The notes: generated by a model not told the origin, from the sequence alone. A stretch of 64,000 nt of DNA from Kitasatospora humi (GCF_020907985.1 NZ_JAJJPA010000007.1:124001-188000); one strand, 5' to 3'. Positions 8,127 through 16,925 are shown, numbered from the stretch's first letter. Made by a program: numbers and translations.

Positions 8127-10046
8127 TCAGCGCAGGTCGTCGGATTGGCGTCCGGTCAGCACGGAGAGCGGCGCCGGCCGGCTCGCCGCCGCCCTGGGCT
8201 GACCGGCCGGCAGTGCCCTGGTCCCGCCGACCAGCGGCAGCCGCAGCTCGCAGTGGCTGAGGTCGACGGTGAGCGTCGGCTTGGTGTCCGGCGGGTCGAT
8301 CAGGCCGTTGTCGGTGCCGGCCACGATCAGCGCCAGCCGGTGGCCGGCCGGCACCACGTGGTCGGCCGCCGACAGGTGCACGGTCATCCGGTACGGCGCA
8401 CCGGGGGTGAGCGGCTGTCCCTGGTCGAGCGAGGCGTGGTGCCCGAGGTCGATCCAGCCGCGGCTGAAGACGGTGGCGCCGACCTGCGAGGTGTCGGCGG
8501 CGGTGTCCAGGAAGCAGCCGGTGTCGCCCGGGGTTCCCTCGCCCCAGCAGGACCGGCTGGTCAGCGTGGTGATCCCCTCGCCCGAGCCCAGGTAGTCGCG
8601 GATCACGGCCGGCCCGACGTCCACCAGCACCGCGCTCAGGTGGGCGCTGGTGGTGCTGGAGCTCACCGTGAGGGTCAGGTCGCCGCTGCCGGACAGCCGC
8701 ACGTCGTGGTCGAGCACTCCGGTGCTGAAGACGGTCTTGTCGGGGGTGTCGCGGTCGACGTCGGCGGCCCAGGCGTTCTCGTCGCGGCTCGGGTCGTCGG
8801 TGAAACCGACCGTCCCAGCGTTGGACGAACTGCCGCCCAGCACACCGGGGTTCAGGTGCACGGTGGTCAACCGGGTGCCGGGCGCGGGCCACTTGGCGTC
8901 GGTGGACCACTGGTCGGGGGCACGCTCGACGTCCGCCATCGGCTCGCGGTCGATGCCGTTGTCCACGCCCATCAGGTAGTGGTCGAACCAGCGGTGCAGG
9001 GTGTCCACCCAGGCCGAGCGCCGGTAGTCGAACGGGTCGACGTGTCCGGTCTGGGAGAGCCAGATCTTGCGCGGCACCCCGCGGGCTGCCAGTGCGTCCC
9101 ACCACTGCCCGAACTGCACGGTCCGGACATTGAGGTCCTGCAGGCCGTGCACCACGAAGACGCTGGCCTTCACCTTGTCCGCGCCGGCCACGTAGTCACG
9201 CTGCTGCCAGAACGGGGTCCAGTCGCCGCTGTAGGGCGCGCCGGCGGCCAACTGGGCTTGTGTGGTGGCGCAGTTGGCGGTGGTGGCCGGGTCCTCGACG
9301 TAACTCGCCAGGTCTGCGGGGGTGCCCGGGTAGAGCGGTGCGCCCTGCGAGCGGTAGTAGTCGTACCAGGAGCTGATCGCGGAGATCGGCACGATGGTCT
9401 TCAGGCCGTCGACGCCGGTGGCGGCCACGCCGTTGGCGATGGTGCCGTCCCACGACTTGCCGATCATCCCGACCGAGCCGTTCGCCCAGGAGGCCTTGAC
9501 CTCGGTGCCGCCGGTGCGTGAACTGTGTGCGACGGCACGGCCGCCCAGCCAGTCGATGACCGACTTGGCGCCGGCCACCTCGAGCGGCCCGCCGACGTCC
9601 TCGCAGCCGTCGGACCGGTTGGTGCCGGCCAGGTCGACCAGCACCACCGCATAGCCGCGCGGCACGAAGTAGTTGTCGTAGTAGAGCGGGAACTGCACCG
9701 GCTCGCCGTTGGCGTCGTAGGTCTTGACCTGGCTCTCGTTGCCGCGCCCGCAGCAGGAGTAGTAGGGGCTGGCGTCCATGATCACTGGTATTCGGCGGCC
9801 GTGGGCGGCCGGCTCCCGGGGGCGGATGATGTCGGCGGCGACCCGGACGGGTGTGCCGTCGACCTGGGTCCCGGTGTCGACCCAGACGCTCTCCCGGACG
9901 GCGTCGGCGTAGGAGTAGACGGGCTGGCTGGCCCCGTTCTGCACGGAGCCCGCCCAGGCGGTGCCGACCGGGCCGAGCAGCGCGGCGGCGAAAGCGAACA
10001 GCAGGGTGGCGATGATCGCCATCGAGGATGACCGGTGATGTCTCAC
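8127..10046 (-). CDS. Secreted Xaa-Pro dipeptidyl-peptidase-like S15/CocE family hydrolase
   Basis: A 639-residue protein with a signal peptide (basic start, hydrophobic core IIATLLFAFAAALLG, cleavage near TAWA-GS). The alpha/beta hydrolase domain has the nucleophile elbow GKSWDG, an Asp in VHGLQDLNV and a His in QTGHVDPFD, matching the catalytic triad of the X-Pro dipeptidyl-peptidase / cocaine esterase family. The C-terminal jelly-roll domain (from about VHLNPGVLGG) is also characteristic. Secreted members remove X-Pro dipeptides or act as acylases. The early cysteines in SPYYSCCGRG could form a disulfide. It is monocistronic, ending at the hairpin shared with the ferredoxin gene. Confidence 0.92.
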   Translation of the reverse strand: MRHHRSSSMAIIATLLFAFAAALLGPVGTAWAGSVQNGASQPVYSYADAVRESVWVDTGTQVDGTPVRVAADIIRPREPAAHGRRIPVIMDASPYYSCCGRGNESQVKTYDANGEPVQFPLYYDNYFVPRGYAVVLVDLAGTNRSDGCEDVGGPLEVAGAKSVIDWLGGRAVAHSSRTGGTEVKASWANGSVGMIGKSWDGTIANGVAATGVDGLKTIVPISAISSWYDYYRSQGAPLYPGTPADLASYVEDPATTANCATTQAQLAAGAPYSGDWTPFWQQRDYVAGADKVKASVFVVHGLQDLNVRTVQFGQWWDALAARGVPRKIWLSQTGHVDPFDYRRSAWVDTLHRWFDHYLMGVDNGIDREPMADVERAPDQWSTDAKWPAPGTRLTTVHLNPGVLGGSSSNAGTVGFTDDPSRDENAWAADVDRDTPDKTVFSTGVLDHDVRLSGSGDLTLTVSSSTTSAHLSAVLVDVGPAVIRDYLGSGEGITTLTSRSCWGEGTPGDTGCFLDTAADTSQVGATVFSRGWIDLGHHASLDQGQPLTPGAPYRMTVHLSAADHVVPAGHRLALIVAGTDNGLIDPPDTKPTLTVDLSHCELRLPLVGGTRALPAGQPRAAASRPAPLSVLTGRQSDDLR

Positions 10047-10133
10047 GCCCGGGGACCGTACCCAGGGCCCTCCCTGTTGACCCGTCAGCCCTGGCGGTTC
10101 GTCAGGTCCGCCGGACCGGACCCGGACACGGCT

Positions 10134-10159
10134 GCGGCCCGGTCCTGGGACCGGGCCGC
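10134..10159 (-). terminator. Terminator after the DUF1876 gene
   Basis: GCGGCCCGGTCC and GGACCGGGCCGC form a 12-bp stem with only TG between them, so the functional loop is probably larger. It lies 24 bases after the stop of the minus-strand gene. Confidence 0.7.
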
Positions 10160-10182
10160 GCGCCGGTTCGGGTCACCGGCGG

Positions 10183-10452
10183 TCACAGCGGATAGCTGGG
10201 CACCTTCCCGAGTTCGTCGATCTCGGTGTGGGCCTTGTCCAGCAGCTGCTTCGCCAGCTCCTGCAGCGCTCTGGCCGCCGCGACCTCCTCACCGACCCGC
10301 AACTGCTCCGGGTCGGAGGGGTGCCGGCTGGTGTCGCCGCGCGCCCGCAGCTCCCGTCCGTCCGGCAGCCTGAGCAGGACCGCCGCCGCGGTGTGCGGGG
10401 CCTCCTCCATGAACTCCACCTCGATGTGCCATCCGACCAGCGTCTTCGTCAT
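10183..10452 (-). CDS. DUF1876 domain small protein
   Basis: An 89-residue acidic protein of the DUF1876 (dsRBD-like) family common in actinobacteria and related to Mycobacterium tuberculosis Rv2632c-type proteins. The conserved pattern WHIEVEF...AVLLRLPDGRELRARG...GEEVAAARALQELAKQLL is visible. The start is the internal ATG at 10452, because GGAGGT lies 7 bases before it; an upstream ATG at 10488 lacks a binding site. Function unknown; homologues are often stress-induced. A hairpin terminator follows. Confidence 0.85.
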   Translation of the reverse strand: MTKTLVGWHIEVEFMEEAPHTAAAVLLRLPDGRELRARGDTSRHPSDPEQLRVGEEVAAARALQELAKQLLDKAHTEIDELGKVPSYPL

Positions 10453-10677
10453 CGCCGTCACCTCCACTGGTACCTCTCCAGGATGCACCCGCCGGGCCGG
10501 CCGCGCTCACGGAAGGTGACGGACAGTACGCCCGGATGGGCGCAGCGTCACACGTTCGTACGCCATGTAGTGGCAGCCCTCCGCTCGGCGGCTGACGGTG
10601 GAGCAGAGCCTGCGGATGTCCCCCGGCCGACCGACTGTCGGCCCGTCCGCGTGCGCGCTGGAAAGGGAAATCAACAC

Positions 10678-11349
10678 ATGCGTCGTGTACAGCACCTCGC
10701 CCTCGCCGGCCTCACCGCTGCCGCGCTGAGCCTGGCCCCGGCTGCCATCGCCTTCGCCGACACCACGCCCGGCGGCGCCGGCGTCGAGCACCCGACCCCG
10801 GGGGCCCTGGTCTCGGGTGCCCCGAGCTCGGGCGCCCTGGCCTCGGAGGCCCCCAGCGCCGGGGCCCTGGTCTCGGGCGCCCCGAGCACGGGCGCCCTGG
10901 CCTCGGAGGCCCCGAGCGCCGGGGCCCTGGTCTCGGAGGCGCCGAGCGCCGGGGCCCTGGTCTCGGGCGCCCCGAGCGCCGGGGCCCTGGTCTCGGGCGC
11001 TCCGAGCTCGGGTGCCCTGGTCTCGGGCGCCCCGAGCACCGGGTTCACGACGACCGACAACACGAAGGTCGACGACCAGAAGCTCATGGACCAGAAGCTC
11101 ACCGGCCAGAAGCTGGACGACCAGAAGGTCACCAACCAGAAGCTGGACGACCAGCGGATCACCGACCAGAAGCTGGACGACCAGCGCTACGGCAACCAGG
11201 AGCGCCCGCACGGCGGTGTGCACACCGGTGGTGGCTTCGGCGCGCTGGCGGATGACCACAGCCTGGCGACCGGCGCCGCGCTGCTGACCGGCGGCCTGGC
11301 CGTCGGCGCCCTCGCGCTGCGCCGCCGCAAGTCGGCGGGCGCCCAGTAG
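10678..11349 (+). CDS. Repetitive surface protein, candidate sortase substrate
   Basis: A 223-residue protein in five parts: a signal peptide ending near IAFA-DT; a short linker; eight tandem 10-residue repeats of the type GALVSGAPSS/GALASEAPSA (residues 42-121); a short TTTDNTKV linker; nine tandem 5-residue repeats of the type DDQKL (residues 132-176); then a Gly/His-rich stretch and a C-terminal hydrophobic helix ending RRRKSAGAQ. The tail has the layout of a cell-wall sorting signal, but no LPxTG or LAxTG is present; the nearest sequence is SLATG just before the helix. A class F sortase gene lies 158 bases downstream. No family recognised; anchoring is inferred from architecture and position. 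Confidence 0.8.
   Translation: MRRVQHLALAGLTAAALSLAPAAIAFADTTPGGAGVEHPTPGALVSGAPSSGALASEAPSAGALVSGAPSTGALASEAPSAGALVSEAPSAGALVSGAPSAGALVSGAPSSGALVSGAPSTGFTTTDNTKVDDQKLMDQKLTGQKLDDQKVTNQKLDDQRITDQKLDDQRYGNQERPHGGVHTGGGFGALADDHSLATGAALLTGGLAVGALALRRRKSAGAQ
10801..11040 (+). repeat. Eight tandem 30-bp coding repeats
   Basis: Eight in-frame units, each encoding ten residues beginning GAL(V/A)S(G/E)APS. Units differ mainly at the fifth to seventh codons, giving two subtypes (VSG and ASE) that partly alternate. Confidence 0.95.
11071..11205 (+). repeat. Nine tandem 15-bp coding repeats
   Basis: Nine in-frame pentapeptide units of the pattern x-x-Gln-Lys/Arg-Leu (DDQKL, MDQKL, TGQKL, DDQKV, TNQKL, DDQRI, TDQKL, DDQRY, GNQER). 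Degeneracy increases toward the end of the array. Confidence 0.93.
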
Positions 11350-11361
11350 CAAACCCGCAAT

Positions 11362-11396
11362 GTGGTCCGACCGGCCCTCTCCCCCGGTCGGACCAC
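11362..11396 (+). terminator. Hairpin between surface-protein and sortase genes
   Basis: GTGGTCCGACCGG pairs with CCGGTCGGACCAC (13 bp, 9-nt loop) 13 bases after the stop. It may fully end the surface-protein transcript or let limited transcription into the sortase gene. Confidence 0.8.
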
Positions 11397-11507
11397 CCGC
11401 CCCGCGCGCCGGCCCGACCCGTCCCCCTCGGGCCCGGCGCGCGGCGGCGCTCCCGCTCACCGCGCCCGCACCTCGCCCGCCCGCCCGACGCCAAGAAAGG
11501 TCCGGCC

Positions 11508-12209
11508 ATGCGCTCACTGGTTCCGCCCGACGGCGACCCCGCTCCGTTCAACGACAGGCTGAGCCGTCGGCGCCGGAACGCGCTGTTCGCCGCCCTGCTG
11601 TCCTGCCTGCTCGGCCTGCTGATGATCCACCGCTCGGCGGACCCGCGCCCGGCCCTGCCACCGCTGCCGCAGGCCGCCGCGCAGGCCGCCGGCAGCCCGA
11701 GCGCCTCGGCCACGGACCGGCGGACCAGCCCGGCGATCGTGGTGCCGGACGCCAAGCCGGTCCGGCTGTCCATCCCGGTGATCGGCGTCAACGCCCCGTT
11801 CACCGGTCTCGACCTGGGCCCGGACGGGGTGCTCAACGCCCCACCGCCGGACGACACCAACCTGGTCGGCTGGTACCAGGGCGGCACGGTGCCGGGCAAC
11901 AAGGGCCCGGCGATCGTGCTCGGCCATGTCGACACCAAGACCGCGCCCGCCGTCTTCTGGGGCCTGAGCAGCCTCACCCGCGGCAACACCGTGGACATCG
12001 ACAGGGACGACAAGGTGACCGCCACCTTCACGGTGGACAGCGTGGAGGTGTTCCCCAAGGACGCCTTCCCGGACGACCGGGTCTACGGCAAGACCGCCGA
12101 CGCCGAGCTGCGCCTGATCACCTGCGGCGGCGCCTACGACCGGCAGCACGGCGACTACACCGCCAACGTGGTGGTGTTCGCCCACCTGACCGGCCTGCGC
12201 GAGACCTGA
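11508..12209 (+). CDS. Class F sortase
   Basis: A 233-residue membrane-anchored transpeptidase. A basic RRRR segment precedes one N-terminal hydrophobic helix (ALFAALLSCLLGLLMI), then a Pro/Ala/Ser linker and the sortase barrel. The catalytic histidine is in VLGHVDT and the cysteine in LITCGG; a downstream arginine (YDRQHGDY) is a candidate for the third residue. Class F sortases are typical of actinobacteria and join surface proteins to the wall. The gene follows the repetitive surface protein, its most obvious local candidate substrate, with a hairpin between them. GAAAGG upstream of the ATG supports the start. Confidence 0.93.
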   Translation: MRSLVPPDGDPAPFNDRLSRRRRNALFAALLSCLLGLLMIHRSADPRPALPPLPQAAAQAAGSPSASATDRRTSPAIVVPDAKPVRLSIPVIGVNAPFTGLDLGPDGVLNAPPPDDTNLVGWYQGGTVPGNKGPAIVLGHVDTKTAPAVFWGLSSLTRGNTVDIDRDDKVTATFTVDSVEVFPKDAFPDDRVYGKTADAELRLITCGGAYDRQHGDYTANVVVFAHLTGLRET

Positions 12210-12302
12210 GAGTCCCCGGCAGTTCGCCGAACCGGCCCCGCCGACCGGGGAACCGGCGCATCATCGGTCCATAGCCGTCCGCCCGCTCCTGGAGGCCGTG
12301 CG

Positions 12303-13913
12303 ATGACCGCCCCCGTGTCCGTGCCCGACTGGTTCGCCGAGGCCGTGCTCTACCAGATCTATCCGCAGTCCTTCGCCGACTCCGACGGAGACGGGATCGG
12401 CGACCTGCCCGGCCTGACCGCCCGGCTCGACCACCTCGCCGACCTCGGGATCACCGCGGTCTGGCTGAGCCCGTGCTTCGCCTCCGAGTTCGGCGACGCG
12501 GGCTACGACGTGACCGACTACCTGACCGTCGATCCGCGCTACGGCAGCAACGCCGACCTGGCGGCCCTGGTGGCGGCCGCCCGGGAGCGCGGCATCCGGG
12601 TGCTGCTCGACCTGGTGGCCGGCCACACCTCGCACCGCCACCCGTGGTTCCAGCGGGCCGCCCACGACCCGGCGGACGACCGCTACATCTGGTCGGACCG
12701 GGTCACCGCCCCGGTGCGCTCCTGGATCCCCAACCAGGGCCTCCGGGGCGGCTTCTACCTGGCGAACTTCTACCCGATCCAGCCCGCGCTCAACTTCGGC
12801 CACGCCCGCCCCGACCCGGCCGAGCCCTGGCGCAGCCCGGTGGACGCCCCGGGGCCGCGGGCCAACCGGGCGGCACTGCGGGAGGTCATGGCGCACTGGT
12901 TCGAGCTCGGCGTGGCCGGCTTCCGGGTCGACATGGCCTCGTCCCTGGTCAAGGACGACCCGGCGCACGTGGAGACCGCCCGGCTCTGGCGCGAGCTGCG
13001 CGACTGGTTGGACGGGCACTACCCCGACCGGGTACTGATCGCCGAGTGGGGCGATCCGGCCCGGTCCGTCCCGGCCGGCTTCCACGCGGACTTCTTCCTG
13101 CACTTCACCGGCCGCGGCCTGCGCTCGCTGTGGGACAACGGCACGGGCAGTCAAGGCAGTTGGGCGGACGGCCGGCCCTGCTACTTCGATCCGGCGGGCG
13201 GCGGCTCGATGGCCGAGTTCCTGGCCGCCTGGCAGCAGGCCGACCAGGCCATCGACGGGCGCGGCCTGGTCGCGCTGCCCACGGCCAACCACGACTTCTC
13301 CCGGTTGGTCTGCGGCCCGCGCACCCGGGAGCAGGTCGGCTGCGCGTTCGCCTTCGTGCTCAGCTGGCCCAGCCTGCCGGTGATCTACTACGGCGACGAG
13401 ATCGGCATGCGCTACGTGCCAGGACTGCCGGAGAAGGAGGGCAGCCAGTGCGGCACCGAGGCCCGGCAGGGCTCGCGCACCCCGATGCAGTGGGACGCCG
13501 CGCCGAACGCCGGGTTCTCCAGCGCCGATCCGGCCGCGCTCTACCTGCCGGTCGACCCGGACCCGGCCCGGCCCGACGCCGCCGCCCAGCGCACCGATCC
13601 CGACTCGTTGCTCCAGCAGGTCCGCCGGCTGATCCGGCTGCGCCGCGACACGCCCGAGCTGGGCACCGGCGGCAGCGTGACGGTGCTGCACGAGGGCTAT
13701 CCGTTCGTCTACCGGCGCGGGCGCCATCACCTGGTCGTGGTCAATCCGCGCCGGGAGCCGGTGGAGCTGGTGCCGGCCGAGGCGGTGGGCCCGGCCACCG
13801 GGCTGGTGGTGCGCGGCGCGGCAGTGACGGACGGCCTGATCAGGGCGGACGGCTTCGGCTACGGCGTCTTCCGGATCGAGTCCGACGGCGACCTCGAGGG
13901 CACCGGGAACTGA
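12303..13913 (+). CDS. GH13 alpha-glucosidase / amylase-family enzyme
   Basis: A 536-residue cytoplasmic glycoside hydrolase. The (beta/alpha)8 barrel shows the GH13 regions: region I LLDLVAGHTSH (Gly replaces the usual Asn before His), region II GFRVDMA with the nucleophile Asp, region III LIAEWGDP with the acid/base Glu, and region IV TANHDFS with the transition-state Asp. The opening YQIYPQSFADSDGDGIGDL is typical of oligo-1,6-glucosidase/alpha-glucosidase relatives, and a small C-terminal beta domain is present. No signal peptide. Likely substrates are short alpha-glucans or trehalose-like sugars, which cannot be fixed from sequence. Confidence 0.92.
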   Translation: MTAPVSVPDWFAEAVLYQIYPQSFADSDGDGIGDLPGLTARLDHLADLGITAVWLSPCFASEFGDAGYDVTDYLTVDPRYGSNADLAALVAAARERGIRVLLDLVAGHTSHRHPWFQRAAHDPADDRYIWSDRVTAPVRSWIPNQGLRGGFYLANFYPIQPALNFGHARPDPAEPWRSPVDAPGPRANRAALREVMAHWFELGVAGFRVDMASSLVKDDPAHVETARLWRELRDWLDGHYPDRVLIAEWGDPARSVPAGFHADFFLHFTGRGLRSLWDNGTGSQGSWADGRPCYFDPAGGGSMAEFLAAWQQADQAIDGRGLVALPTANHDFSRLVCGPRTREQVGCAFAFVLSWPSLPVIYYGDEIGMRYVPGLPEKEGSQCGTEARQGSRTPMQWDAAPNAGFSSADPAALYLPVDPDPARPDAAAQRTDPDSLLQQVRRLIRLRRDTPELGTGGSVTVLHEGYPFVYRRGRHHLVVVNPRREPVELVPAEAVGPATGLVVRGAAVTDGLIRADGFGYGVFRIESDGDLEGTGN

Positions 13914-13969
13914 CCGGCCGCCAGTGTTCGGATCGCTGTCCGATTCCGACGTATTTATGCTGGTTGCCG

Positions 13970-14818
13970 ATGACAGTCGACCGCCGCAGGATCCTGCGCA
14001 CCACCGCCCGACTGGCCGCCCTGACCGCGGCCGGCGAGCTGCTGACCGGCTGCGGCCAGGAGGCCGCCACCGGCGCCGGCGGGCCGCACGGTGGCGGGTC
14101 GCGGGCGGGCCACGGCTCGCCGCTCGATCCGAACCGGATGCCGCACGCGACGTCCGATCCGTCACCGCCGGGCGCCGCCTCGCCGATCGCCACCGACCTG
14201 CCCGACCTCTCCCCGGGCACCCCGCAGGAGGTGGTCTCGGGGCCGCGCGACCGCCAGCAGGTGGCGCTCACCTTCCACGGCCAGGGTGACCCGGCGCTGG
14301 CCACGGCACTGCTGTCGGCCGCCGAGCAGCGCGGCGCGCGGCTGACCGTGCTGGTGGTCGGCAGCTGGCTGGACGCGCAGCCGCAGCTGGCCCGGCGCAT
14401 CCTGGACGGCGGCCATGAGCTGGGCAACCACACCCAGAACCACCTGGACCTGGCCACCCTCGGTCCGGACCAGGTGTACGCCGAGATCAGCGGCTGCGCG
14501 GACCGGCTGAAGGCGCTCACCGGCTCGATCGGCCGCTGGTTCCGCCCCTCCGCCGCCCAGTTCGCCACCCCGCTGGTCAAGAAGCAGGCCAAGAAGGCGG
14601 GTTACGACCACTGCCTCTCCTACGACCTGGACCCGATGGACTACGCGGACCCGGGTGCGGAGGCGGTGCAGCGGCGGATCCTGAACGGGATCAAGCCGGG
14701 CTCGGTGGTGGCGCTGCACATGGGGCACAAGGGCACGGTGGACGCGCTGCCCGCGGTGCTGGACGAACTGCGCCAGCGCGGCCTGAGCGCGGTGACGGCC
14801 AGCCAGCTGTGCAGCTGA
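13970..14818 (+). CDS. Polysaccharide deacetylase-like (CE4) lipoprotein with altered metal site
   Basis: A 282-residue exported protein. The N-terminus has an RRR motif followed by a hydrophobic segment and the lipobox LLTGC, suggesting a Tat- or Sec-exported lipoprotein. The CE4 (NodB) fold is visible, but motif 1, usually TFDDGP, reads LTFHGQGDP, so both catalytic/metal aspartates are missing. Motif 2 (GNHTQNH) keeps both metal histidines. Motif 3 is near WFRPSAAQ and a late ALHMGHKG carries another histidine. Activity may be lost or changed. No Shine-Dalgarno site precedes the ATG; a TATGCT 8 bases upstream suggests a leaderless transcript. Confidence 0.85.
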   Translation: MTVDRRRILRTTARLAALTAAGELLTGCGQEAATGAGGPHGGGSRAGHGSPLDPNRMPHATSDPSPPGAASPIATDLPDLSPGTPQEVVSGPRDRQQVALTFHGQGDPALATALLSAAEQRGARLTVLVVGSWLDAQPQLARRILDGGHELGNHTQNHLDLATLGPDQVYAEISGCADRLKALTGSIGRWFRPSAAQFATPLVKKQAKKAGYDHCLSYDLDPMDYADPGAEAVQRRILNGIKPGSVVALHMGHKGTVDALPAVLDELRQRGLSAVTASQLCS

Positions 14819-14848
14819 CCGGCCGCCGGCCGGACTGGGGAGCGGCTG

Positions 14849-15748
14849 TCAGAGGGTGCGGCCGAAGTGCGCCGCCGCCAGGTCGAGGGCGGCGGTCACG
14901 GTCGGCTCGTTGTCGTAGAAGTCGAACTGGCCACCGGTCAGCCAGTGCAGCTCGTTCGGTGCGGTCAGGGCGGCGTGGAAGCGGTCCACGCCCTCCGGGA
15001 TCGCGGCCTCGCGGCTGTGCACCAGCACGGTGGGGACGGCCACCTCGGGGGCCACCGCGATCGGGTCGAAGGTCAGCCAGTCCGCCCAGCCCATGACGGC
15101 GAACCGGTTGGGCCACTGCGGAACGGCTCCCCGGCTGCTGTCCAGGTAGTAGTCGAAGCTGCCGTACATGGGCGACCGCTCGTCGTCCGTGCTGGCGGTC
15201 GGCACGTAGTCCACCTCGCCGGTCTCGCGGTACTTCCGGGCCGCCGCCTCGCCGCGTGCGATCAGCCCGTCGACCACGTCCGAGCCGCCGTAGAGGCCCG
15301 CCAGCACCTCGGCGTCGTGCAGCCAGGGCGCGATCATGGCCAGCGAGCGGAAGCCGGCGCCGCGCGCGGCGGCCACCGCGGTGTAGCCGGCGCCCGCGCA
15401 GACGCCCAGCCCGCCGATCCGGTCGGCGTCCACGCCGGGCAGCGAGCGCAGGTGGTCGGCGGCGACGGCGATCTCCGCGACCTTGCCGGCCGGGTTCTCC
15501 CAGTCGCGCGGCGTGCCGTCGGACTCGCCGGAGCCGGAGAAGTCGAAGGCCAGTGCGGTGTAGCCGGCGGCAGCCAGCCCCGCGGCGTAGCGGGCGGCCA
15601 TCTGCTCCTTGACCGAGGTCCAGGTGCCGGTGACGACGACGGCCGGTGCGGGCCCGGCGGCGGCCGAGGTCGGACGGTAGAGGTTGCCCACGAGCTTGGT
15701 ACCACCACTGGTGAAGGTGACCTTCTCAGGGCGGACGAGGCTGGACAC
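14849..15748 (-). CDS. Alpha/beta hydrolase with cysteine in the nucleophile elbow
   Basis: A 299-residue cytoplasmic alpha/beta hydrolase related to dienelactone-hydrolase/YcjY-type proteins. The nucleophile elbow reads GVCAGAG, with cysteine instead of serine, seen in a subset of this family. An FDFSGSGESDG oxyanion-side motif and a late Asp/Glu region (VLVHSREAAIP) are present; the usual C-terminal catalytic His is not obvious except in ELHWLTGG. The GTG start is chosen because GGAGGGAG lies 6 bases upstream. It is divergent from the SnoaL-LLM-MFS operon across an AT-rich region with an inverted repeat, so the two are probably co-regulated. Confidence 0.88.
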   Translation of the reverse strand: MSSLVRPEKVTFTSGGTKLVGNLYRPTSAAAGPAPAVVVTGTWTSVKEQMAARYAAGLAAAGYTALAFDFSGSGESDGTPRDWENPAGKVAEIAVAADHLRSLPGVDADRIGGLGVCAGAGYTAVAAARGAGFRSLAMIAPWLHDAEVLAGLYGGSDVVDGLIARGEAAARKYRETGEVDYVPTASTDDERSPMYGSFDYYLDSSRGAVPQWPNRFAVMGWADWLTFDPIAVAPEVAVPTVLVHSREAAIPEGVDRFHAALTAPNELHWLTGGQFDFYDNEPTVTAALDLAAAHFGRTL

Positions 15749-16052
15749 GTTTGTCTCCCTCCGGAGAGTGCGGAATCGGCGGCCGGGCAGCCCGGGGAAG
15801 CACCGCAGCCGGCTCGTCCAAGCCAAGCATAGACAAAATTTTTGACAACTCGTCAAGGTGACCAAGTATTGGGTTATCTTGCATAGTTGGACCCGGTAAC
15901 CAGATTTCTCCCGATCTGATTTGACCAAGAACTTGACTGTGTCAGGCGCGGGCTGTTTGCCTCGACCCGCACGGTTCTCCGCTGCACGACCGGCCCTGGC
16001 CCAACCGCACCTGGCGCCCGCCCCACCGGCGGACTCCCGAAGGGAGCAGCAC
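15749..16052. promoter_or_regulatory. AT-rich divergent control region
   Basis: This 304-bp intergenic stretch is the most AT-rich visible in this part of the window. It contains several TTGAC sequences on both strands. On the minus strand TTGACG and TATGCT are separated by 19 bases and could drive the hydrolase gene. A TTGACA lies on the plus strand at 15842-15847, with no clean -10 at standard spacing. No gene is seen here. Confidence 0.5.
15842..15856. promoter_or_regulatory. Possible operator TTGAC-N5-GTCAA
   Basis: TTGAC, five bases, then GTCAA form a perfect inverted repeat overlapping the -35 candidates of both divergent units. The size suits a MarR- or TetR-type dimer; no such regulator gene is adjacent. 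Confidence 0.4.
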
Positions 16053-16925
16053 GTGGCACAGAGTTCACAGCATTCACTCGACCGGAACGACATCATCGAG
16101 TTGTGTACGAGCTTCGGATGGTTGTTCGACCAGCAGAATTGGTCGGCGCTGACCGAGTTGTTCGCCGACGAGGTGATCGCCGGATCGCCGGGCGAGCAGT
16201 TCACCGTGCCGCGGCGGCAGTTGGTGGACGGCTGGTCCGCCCAGGTCGCCCGGGCGCGGTCGGTCCACCGCCAGATCACCGACCACCTGGTGGTGCCCGG
16301 CGCCGACGGGACCGCCGTCTGCACCGCCAAGTACCGGCTCCAGCTGGTCGGTTCGGCCGTCGACCGGGATCCGCGGGTGGAGACCTCCGGGCACTACCGC
16401 TTCGAGCTGCGCCGCACCGGCGCCGGCTGGCGGATCGCCGGCATCACCGACACCGTGGTCTGGCGCAGCGGCGACCCGGCGGTGGCGGCCCGGCCCGGCG
16501 ACGAGGCCCAGCAGGTGGCCCGCCGGTTCCTGAACGCGATCTCGGCCCGGGACCTGGAAACCGCCTTCGCCTGCCTGGCCGACGACGTGGTGATGGACAT
16601 GCCGCTCGCCCCGCCCGGCGCCCCGACCCGGCTGGTCGGCGACCAGGTCCGCGCCCTCTACACCGGGGTCGCGGCCGCCATGCGGGCGATCGACCTCCCG
16701 ATCGTCCGCAGCGAGGCCTTCGCCGACCCGCAGTGGGCGCTGGTCGAGTACCTGAGCAAGATGATCCTGCCGAACGGCGCCGACTACACCAACCACTACT
16801 ACGGCATGTTCCAGGTGGTGGACGGCAGGATCACGGTGCTTCGCGAGCTCTACGACACCTATGCCTACGCCGAGCAGGTGCCGGCGGAAATGCGGTTCGC
16901 GGGCGGCGAGGGGGAATCCCGATGA
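16053..16925 (+). CDS. Tandem SnoaL/NTF2-like domain protein
   Basis: A 290-residue protein made of two NTF2-like (SnoaL) folds in series. The first begins DRNDIIELCTSFGWLFDQQNW and ends near the DTVVWRSGD stretch; the second runs from AQQVARRFLNAISARDLETAF to TVLRELYDTYAYAEQ. SnoaL-like domains act as ketosteroid-isomerase-type cyclases, epoxide hydrolases or binding proteins; single-domain forms are the norm. The GTG start follows AAGGGAG by 8 bases. Its stop overlaps the next gene (ATGA), an LLM flavin oxidoreductase, so the two products are made together. Substrate unknown. Confidence 0.87.
   Translation: MAQSSQHSLDRNDIIELCTSFGWLFDQQNWSALTELFADEVIAGSPGEQFTVPRRQLVDGWSAQVARARSVHRQITDHLVVPGADGTAVCTAKYRLQLVGSAVDRDPRVETSGHYRFELRRTGAGWRIAGITDTVVWRSGDPAVAARPGDEAQQVARRFLNAISARDLETAFACLADDVVMDMPLAPPGAPTRLVGDQVRALYTGVAAAMRAIDLPIVRSEAFADPQWALVEYLSKMILPNGADYTNHYYGMFQVVDGRITVLRELYDTYAYAEQVPAEMRFAGGEGESR

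Noticed and set aside
10801..11205. Regular short repeats that might suggest a CRISPR array or minisatellite
   Set aside because: Both arrays keep the reading frame of a secreted protein, have no spacers, and have periods that are multiples of three.
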